Positions 59,081 through 64,000 of a stretch of 64,000 bases of DNA are shown one piece after another. Both the position numbers and the translations under genes were made by a program. Where the stretch lies: contig NZ_PGES01000001.1 of the NCBI RefSeq assembly GCF_002797895.1, forward strand, positions 3,410,001 to 3,474,000, written 5' to 3'. Origin of the DNA: Janthinobacterium sp. 67 (GTDB lineage Bacteria > Pseudomonadota > Gammaproteobacteria > Burkholderiales > Burkholderiaceae_D). The notes beneath the pieces are model-generated. The model worked only from the letters and a program-made list of their open reading frames with translations, ran no database searches and was not told where the DNA came from. How positions within the stretch are numbered: position 1 is the first letter of the stretch; each line of letters opens with the position of its first letter.

Positions 59081-61669
59081 CTAGCGCACCGCCACCCGCG
59101 CCAGCCCCGGCTGGTTCACCATCCAGTAGTGCTGAAAGGCCAGGCGAATGTTGTCGCGCAGCTGGGTGTCGTCCCACGGTTTCGTATAGAAACGGTAGAT
59201 GGCGCCGCGGTTGATCGAGTCGAGCACGGCTTCCAGGCCCGTGTAGCCGGACAGGATGATGCGGATGGTTTCCGGGTACAGCTCCTTCACCTTGCTGAGG
59301 AACTCCGTGCCGCTCATGCTCGGCATGCGCTGGTCGCAGACGATCACGTGCACCCGGTGCAGGGCCAGCATTTCAAAGCCCTCGGCCGGCGTGCTGGCCG
59401 TGAGGATCTGATAGCCCTCGGGACGGAACAGGCGATGCAAGGACGACAGCACGTTGACGTCGTCGTCGACGATGAGCAGCGTCTGCGCGGGCTGCGCGGC
59501 CGGGTCGTGGCCGGGCGGCAGGCCGGCGCCGGCGACGATCATCTGCCCCAGTTCCAGCGCCGGCAAAGAACGGCTGAAATAAAAGCCCTGGATCTCGTCG
59601 CAGCGGTTGCGCCGCAGGTATTCGAGCTGCGGGCGCGATTCCACGCCCTCGGCCACGACGCTCAGTTTCAGGCTGTGCGCCATGCTGACGATGGCCAGCG
59701 CGATGGCCGCGTCGTTCGGGTTGCTGGTGATGTTGCGCACGAAGGCGATGTCGATTTTCAGCTTGTCGATGGGGAAGCGCTGCAGATACGCGAGACTGGA
59801 ATAACCGGTGCCGAAATCGTCGATCGCCACCTTCACGCCGATTTTCTTCAATTTGCCCAGCACGACGATGGTGCGCTCGGCGTTCGACATCAGCGCCGTT
59901 TCCGTCAGTTCCAGTTCCAGCAGTTCCGGCGCCACGTTGTACTGCGCCAGCGCGCGCGTCACTTCGCTTTCCAGGTCGCCTTCGGCAAACTGGCGGCTCG
60001 ACACGTTCACGGCCACGTGCACGGGTCCCACCTCGCTGTCGCGCCACTCGGCGATCTGGCGGCAGGCGGCCTGGATCACCCAGGCGCCCACGCGCACGAT
60101 CAGGCCCGTGTCTTCCAGCACGGGCACGAATTCGGCCGGCGCCACCAGGCCGTAGCCGGGACGGCGCCAGCGCAGCAGCGCCTCGACGCCGCTGATGCGG
60201 CCCGTGCGCAAATCCACCTTCGGCTGGTAGTACAGGATGAACTGATCGTGTTCGAGCGCATGGCGCAGCGCCAGTTCCAGGTCCAGGCGCGCCAGCACCT
60301 GCACGTTCATGCCGGCCGTGAAAAAGCGGTAGCCGTCGCGGCCCGCCTGCTTGGCGCCGCCCATGGCCGTATTGGCGTATTTGATCAGGGTTTCCGGGTC
60401 GGTGGCGTCGTCCGGATACATGGCGATGCCGATGCTGGCCGTCAGGGTGGCCGCGTGGCCGCGCAAGTCGAATGGCGCGCGCAGGGCTTCGCGCACCTGG
60501 TTGGCCACGGCCACGGCTTCCTGCTGGTTGCGGCTCATGGTCAATATGAGCGCGAATTCGTCGTTGCCCAATCGACCCACCGTGTCGCGCAGGCGCACGC
60601 ATTCGACCAGGCGGTTGCTGAACTGGCGCAGCAATTCGTCGCCCAGCGCCGCGCCCAAGGTGTCGTTGATGCTTTTGAAACGGTCGAGCGCGATGAACAG
60701 CACCACGATGCGCCAGCTTTTTTCCTGCGCCAGTTCCACGGCCTGGGCCAGGGTCTGGTAGAACAGGCTGCGGTTCGGCAATCCCGTCAAGCCATCGTAA
60801 TGGGCCAGGTGCTTGAGGCGCTCCTGCGCCTGGCGCCGCTCGCTGATGTCGCGCGCCACGGCGATCAGCAGCAGGCCGCCCGCGCCAGGGGTGCCAGAAT
60901 AGCCGCCCGTCACGGGCGCTTGCGCATACCAGTGCCAGCCCAGTTCCACGGGGATCAGGCTCAGGTCGCGCCGCACCAGTTCGCATTCCGTCACTTCCGT
61001 GGCCAGATGGGCCGGGCCGCCCGGCAGCGCGGCCAGCGGCGGAGCCGGCGGCGATGGCAGCAAGGTGCCCGGCGCCAGCGCCAGCAATTCGTTGCGCGCA
61101 TAGCCGAGCAGGCGGCAAGCGCCGTCGTTGACGTCGACCAGGGTCATGCCCAGCACGTCGACGAGGAAAATGGCGTCCGTGGTGGCGTCCATGGCGCCGC
61201 GAAAGCGCTGCAGTTCGGCCGTGCGCTGGCCCACCGTGCGTTCGAGCAGGGTGTTGTAGTGGCGCGCGGCGCGGTGCAGCAGCCGCACTTCGAGCATGTT
61301 GCGGATGCGCGTGAGCACTTCGAGCGCGTCGAAGGGCTTGCTGATGAAATCGCGCGCGCCCGCTTCCAGCGCCGCCAGCTTGGCGTCCGGATCGGCGGCG
61401 ATCACCAGCACGGGCAGGTAGCCTTCCAGTTCCAGCGGACGCAAGGCATCCATCACCTCGTAGCCGCTCATGCCCGGCATCACCAGGTCGAGGATGATCA
61501 GGTCGAACTGGTGGTGCTGGTGCAGGCCGGCCACGGCGCGCGCGTCGAGGGTGCTGGTGCAGGCCGTGTAGCCGCCGCTGTGCAGCAAATGCTCGAGCAG
61601 GCGCAGATTGACTTCCTGGTCGTCGACGATGAGGATTTTCGCCGCGTAGATATCGGCCTGGCTGATCAT
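59081..61669 (-). CDS. REC-PAS-GGDEF-EAL-REC protein
   Basis: 862 residues. N-terminal receiver with Asp61 (IILDLVMPGMSG), PAS (about 155-280), GGDEF (about 290-455), EAL (about 460-705) and C-terminal receiver with Asp779 (VCDQRMPSMSG). The GGDEF motif reads RLGNDEF (368-372), and the metal-binding Asp in the LFIALD segment is Ala327, so it is probably inactive. EAL residues are kept: EALLRW (Glu496), NVSS, ELTET, DDFGTGYSS, KID, AEGVE and QGFYFS, so it should hydrolyse c-di-GMP. Overlaps the hybrid kinase by four bases. Confidence 0.92.
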   Translation of the reverse strand: MISQADIYAAKILIVDDQEVNLRLLEHLLHSGGYTACTSTLDARAVAGLHQHHQFDLIILDLVMPGMSGYEVMDALRPLELEGYLPVLVIAADPDAKLAALEAGARDFISKPFDALEVLTRIRNMLEVRLLHRAARHYNTLLERTVGQRTAELQRFRGAMDATTDAIFLVDVLGMTLVDVNDGACRLLGYARNELLALAPGTLLPSPPAPPLAALPGGPAHLATEVTECELVRRDLSLIPVELGWHWYAQAPVTGGYSGTPGAGGLLLIAVARDISERRQAQERLKHLAHYDGLTGLPNRSLFYQTLAQAVELAQEKSWRIVVLFIALDRFKSINDTLGAALGDELLRQFSNRLVECVRLRDTVGRLGNDEFALILTMSRNQQEAVAVANQVREALRAPFDLRGHAATLTASIGIAMYPDDATDPETLIKYANTAMGGAKQAGRDGYRFFTAGMNVQVLARLDLELALRHALEHDQFILYYQPKVDLRTGRISGVEALLRWRRPGYGLVAPAEFVPVLEDTGLIVRVGAWVIQAACRQIAEWRDSEVGPVHVAVNVSSRQFAEGDLESEVTRALAQYNVAPELLELELTETALMSNAERTIVVLGKLKKIGVKVAIDDFGTGYSSLAYLQRFPIDKLKIDIAFVRNITSNPNDAAIALAIVSMAHSLKLSVVAEGVESRPQLEYLRRNRCDEIQGFYFSRSLPALELGQMIVAGAGLPPGHDPAAQPAQTLLIVDDDVNVLSSLHRLFRPEGYQILTASTPAEGFEMLALHRVHVIVCDQRMPSMSGTEFLSKVKELYPETIRIILSGYTGLEAVLDSINRGAIYRFYTKPWDDTQLRDNIRLAFQHYWMVNQPGLARVAVR

Positions 61670-63696
61670 GGCGCGCCCGTTCCCTTCTGCCGGCGCTGCT
61701 GCGCCACATAGGCCAGGGTGCTGTTGATCGCCTCGGTAAATTCATCGAGGTTGATCGGCTTGGTCAGGTAGCGGTAAAAGCCCAGCGCCAGGCTGCGCTC
61801 GACGTCGCCCGGCATGGCGTTGGCCGTCAGGGCGATGACGGGAATGTGCGCCGTGCGGGGATCGGCGCGCAGCAGTTTCAGCGCGTCCGTGCCATTCACG
61901 TTCGGCAGGTTGATGTCCATCAGGATCAGCTGCGGCAGGTGCGCGCGCGCCATTTCCACGCCCAGGCGGCCATCGGTGGCCGTCAGCAGCTGCAATTGCG
62001 GGCAGTAGCGCACGATTTCCTCGACCAGGGTCAGGTTGGCGGGATTGTCTTCCACGTACAGCAAGGTCACGGGCGCGCTGTGCTCGAGCAGCGCGCCGGC
62101 CAGGTCCGGCCGCGGCAAGGCCAGCGTGTCGGGCGCGGGCAAGGCGTCGACCACGCGCAGCTCGATCCAGAAGGTGCTGCCCTCGCCGGGCGCGCTGGTC
62201 ACGCCGATGCTGCCATCCATCAGCTCGACCAGGCGCTTGGTGACCACCAGGCCGATGCCGCTGCCCTCTTCCGTGCCGCCTTCCTGCCCCAGCCGGTTGA
62301 AAGGCTGGAACAGCAGCGCCACCTGTTCGCCATCGAGGCCGATGCCCGTGTCGCGCACGCTGATGCGCACCCGGCCGCCGGCCTGCGGCGCGCAATCGAT
62401 GGCCACCTGACCGTGCTCGCGGTTGTACTTGAGCGCATTCGACAGCAGGTTCAACAGGATTTGCTTGAGGCGCGTGCGGTCGGCCAGCACGTTCAGCGGG
62501 CAGGCGTCGGGGAAGGTCATGCCGATGCCGCGCTGGCTGGCCAGCGGCGCGATCATGTCACGGCATTCCTGCAAGATGGCGTCCAGGCCCACCGGTTCGA
62601 GCGACAGGCTGACCGTGCCCGATTCCACCTTGGCCAGGTCGAGGATTTCGTTGATCAGTGTCAGCAGGTGCCGCCCCGATTTCAGGATATGGCCGGCGAA
62701 CTCCTTCTTTTGCTCCAGGGTCGACGGCAGGCGGTCGGAACTGAGGATTTGCGCAAAGCCCAGGATGGCGTTGAGCGGCGTGCGCAATTCATGGCTCATC
62801 GACGACAAAAAGGCCGACTTGGCGTAGTTGGCGCTGCGCGCCTCTTCCATCGCCATGGCCAGTTCGCCATTCGTCATTTCCAGCTGCATCGTGCGTTCGT
62901 GCACGCGCACTTCCAGCTCCTGGTTCAGGCGCATGACTTCCTGCTGCGCCTCGGTGCGCTGCTCGCCTTCGCGCGCCAGCTCGCCGTTCGAGCGCTCCAG
63001 TGCCTGCGTGCGCAGCTCGATCTCGGCCAGCATCTTGTTGAAGGAATCGACCAGCTGCGCCACTTCGTCGACGCTGAGCTTGCGCGCGCGGCGCGAATAG
63101 TCGCCCGTCTCGATCACTTCGCGCGCCACGTCGGCGATATCGAGGATGGGCTGGGTGATCACGTAATCGAGGCGGCGCAGCAGCAGCAAGGCCACCAGCA
63201 GCGCCAGCACCGTCACGCCCAGCGCGATGGCCAGGTAATCGGCCGTGCGGCCGGCCAGCTCGTAGTCGGCACGCAGATACACGGTGCCCAGCAATTCGCC
63301 ATTGTCGACGATGGGCTTGAACAATTCGACGGATTTGCCGGCGATGCTGACGCCTTCCTTGCCCACTTTCGCCGGCAGCTCGCCCACCTGCTCGTTCGCG
63401 CGGTAGCTGGCAAACAGGCTGCCGTCGGCCTTGTACAGGGCGCCGGCCGTCACGCGCGGGCGGATGCGCATCAGGTTGAGGTTTTCCAGCGCCAGGCGCT
63501 CGTCGTCGAAGGCCAGCGCAGCCGAACTCATGTGCCCCAGCAGCTCGGCCTGGGTACTGATGTCGGCCACCAGGTTGCGGTGGTAGGCGCGCAAGTCGTA
63601 GACGACGATGGTGCCCAGCGAAATGACGAGGGCCACCAGGGTGGTCAGCAAGACCACCGACATCAGCTTGTGGCGGATGGAACGCAGTCTGATCAT
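61666..63696 (-). CDS. periplasmic-sensor hybrid histidine kinase (CHASE8-like)
   Basis: 676 residues. Two helices (about 12-33 and 155-175) flank a periplasmic domain resembling CHASE8 (LVADISTQAELLGHMSSAALAF) as found in YfiN-type proteins. HAMP, coiled coil, kinase His302 (SSMSHELRTPLNA), ATP-binding domain and receiver Asp594 (ILMDINLPNVNG). The YfiR gene's stop directly precedes its ATG. Downstream is the dual-receiver EAL protein, the natural phosphate target. Confidence 0.9.
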   Translation of the reverse strand: MIRLRSIRHKLMSVVLLTTLVALVISLGTIVVYDLRAYHRNLVADISTQAELLGHMSSAALAFDDERLALENLNLMRIRPRVTAGALYKADGSLFASYRANEQVGELPAKVGKEGVSIAGKSVELFKPIVDNGELLGTVYLRADYELAGRTADYLAIALGVTVLALLVALLLLRRLDYVITQPILDIADVAREVIETGDYSRRARKLSVDEVAQLVDSFNKMLAEIELRTQALERSNGELAREGEQRTEAQQEVMRLNQELEVRVHERTMQLEMTNGELAMAMEEARSANYAKSAFLSSMSHELRTPLNAILGFAQILSSDRLPSTLEQKKEFAGHILKSGRHLLTLINEILDLAKVESGTVSLSLEPVGLDAILQECRDMIAPLASQRGIGMTFPDACPLNVLADRTRLKQILLNLLSNALKYNREHGQVAIDCAPQAGGRVRISVRDTGIGLDGEQVALLFQPFNRLGQEGGTEEGSGIGLVVTKRLVELMDGSIGVTSAPGEGSTFWIELRVVDALPAPDTLALPRPDLAGALLEHSAPVTLLYVEDNPANLTLVEEIVRYCPQLQLLTATDGRLGVEMARAHLPQLILMDINLPNVNGTDALKLLRADPRTAHIPVIALTANAMPGDVERSLALGFYRYLTKPINLDEFTEAINSTLAYVAQQRRQKGTGAP

Positions 63697-64000
63697 CTAG
63701 GCGCCCCCCGTCTGCACGCGGTAGGCGGCCAGCAGCATGCGCGCGCTGATGCGGATATGCGCCTGCGCCACGGGTTTCAGGGCCACGTCGAAACGCACCT
63801 TGTCGTCGGCCATCACAAAGTTGATCATGCTGCCCATCGCGTAGACCTCATCCGAATCGGACACCGTCAGCAACGCCAGGCCACGGCTGGCGGCCAGCAT
63901 CTCCTGCAGCGCCGTTTTCTCCAGCGCACCCAGGTACAGCACGTGCAGCCCGGCCAGCGCTTCGCCGCGGCGCACTTTTTTCACCTGCACGGCGCGGCCG
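63697..64000 (-). CDS. YfiR-like periplasmic regulator, C-terminal part
   Basis: Runs off the right edge; the last 100 residues are seen. LTVSDSDEVYAMGSMINFVMADDKVRFDVALKPVAQAHIRISARMLLAAYRV matches the end of YfiR/DUF4154 proteins, which sit in the periplasm and inhibit the sensor domain of YfiN. The stop TAG is directly followed by the kinase ATG. The GTG at 63990 is only an internal codon. The signal peptide and possible Cys lie outside the window. Confidence 0.8.
   Translation of the reverse strand, partial: GRAVQVKKVRRGEALAGLHVLYLGALEKTALQEMLAASRGLALLTVSDSDEVYAMGSMINFVMADDKVRFDVALKPVAQAHIRISARMLLAAYRVQTGGA

Overview
The window is high-GC DNA from one chromosome and looks like a betaproteobacterium of the Oxalobacteraceae type (Janthinobacterium, Massilia or a relative). 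This rests on the gene mix: the long histidine pathway (HutF plus HutG), a DUF2863-like protein, a PEP-CTERM surface protein, bacterial Pol II, a fused malic enzyme, and many chemotaxis, hybrid-kinase and cyclic-di-GMP proteins. It is an inference from gene content; there is no rRNA or marker phylogeny here.

Layout. 1-8.4 kb: the end of a chemotaxis receptor, two DNA glycosylases, an HDOD protein, a DUF2863-like protein, an Mpo1-like membrane protein, a glycine-zipper lipoprotein, an EamA transporter with an overlapping acetyltransferase, three very short genes (38, 45 and 59 codons) and a candidate small RNA. 8.4-17.2 kb: a seven-gene histidine-utilisation operon on the minus strand (hutU-hutH-hutG-hutF-hutD-hutI and a betaine/histidine-type binding-protein/permease fusion). 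Its promoter carries a HutC-type operator exactly in the -35/-10 spacer; the hutC repressor lies 7.6 kb away at 24.8 kb. 17.3-24.6 kb: an exported amidohydrolase, an acetyltransferase, a small AT-rich insert (about 19.85-21.1 kb) with a DUF2971 gene and a membrane protein, an MscS-type channel, and an ada operon with a non-AlkB 2OG-Fe(II) oxygenase.

25.7-30 kb: a four-PAS hybrid kinase and a stand-alone receiver. 30-34.3 kb: trxA, rho, a 430-bp gap full of palindromic repeats, zinc-independent L31, and an ArnT-like glycosyltransferase. 34.5-42.2 kb: a PEP-CTERM choice-of-anchor-A protein with a strong promoter, an acyl-CoA synthetase, DNA polymerase II, an enoyl-ACP-reductase-like protein and an SDR. 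42.3 kb: tRNA-Leu(CAA). 42.6-46.8 kb: a MocR regulator, an Imm10-like protein, an acetyltransferase, a BlaR1/M56-like protein that has lost its zinc motif, and a HIRAN-like membrane protein.

47-51.4 kb: an MHYT hybrid kinase overlapping an HD-GYP phosphodiesterase. 51.7-58 kb: an unknown membrane protein behind FNR-type boxes, maeB, an MFS exporter divergent from a MarR regulator with twin operators. 58-64 kb: thiL, then a minus-strand signalling operon running off the right edge: YfiR, a periplasmic-sensor hybrid kinase, and a REC-PAS-GGDEF-EAL-REC protein whose GGDEF domain looks dead and whose EAL domain looks intact.

The strongest candidates for something new are the YfiR/hybrid-kinase/dual-receiver phosphodiesterase operon, the candidate small RNA at 7.6-7.7 kb with a tandem-box promoter, and the compact HutC-in-spacer control of the hut operon with its transporter fusion.
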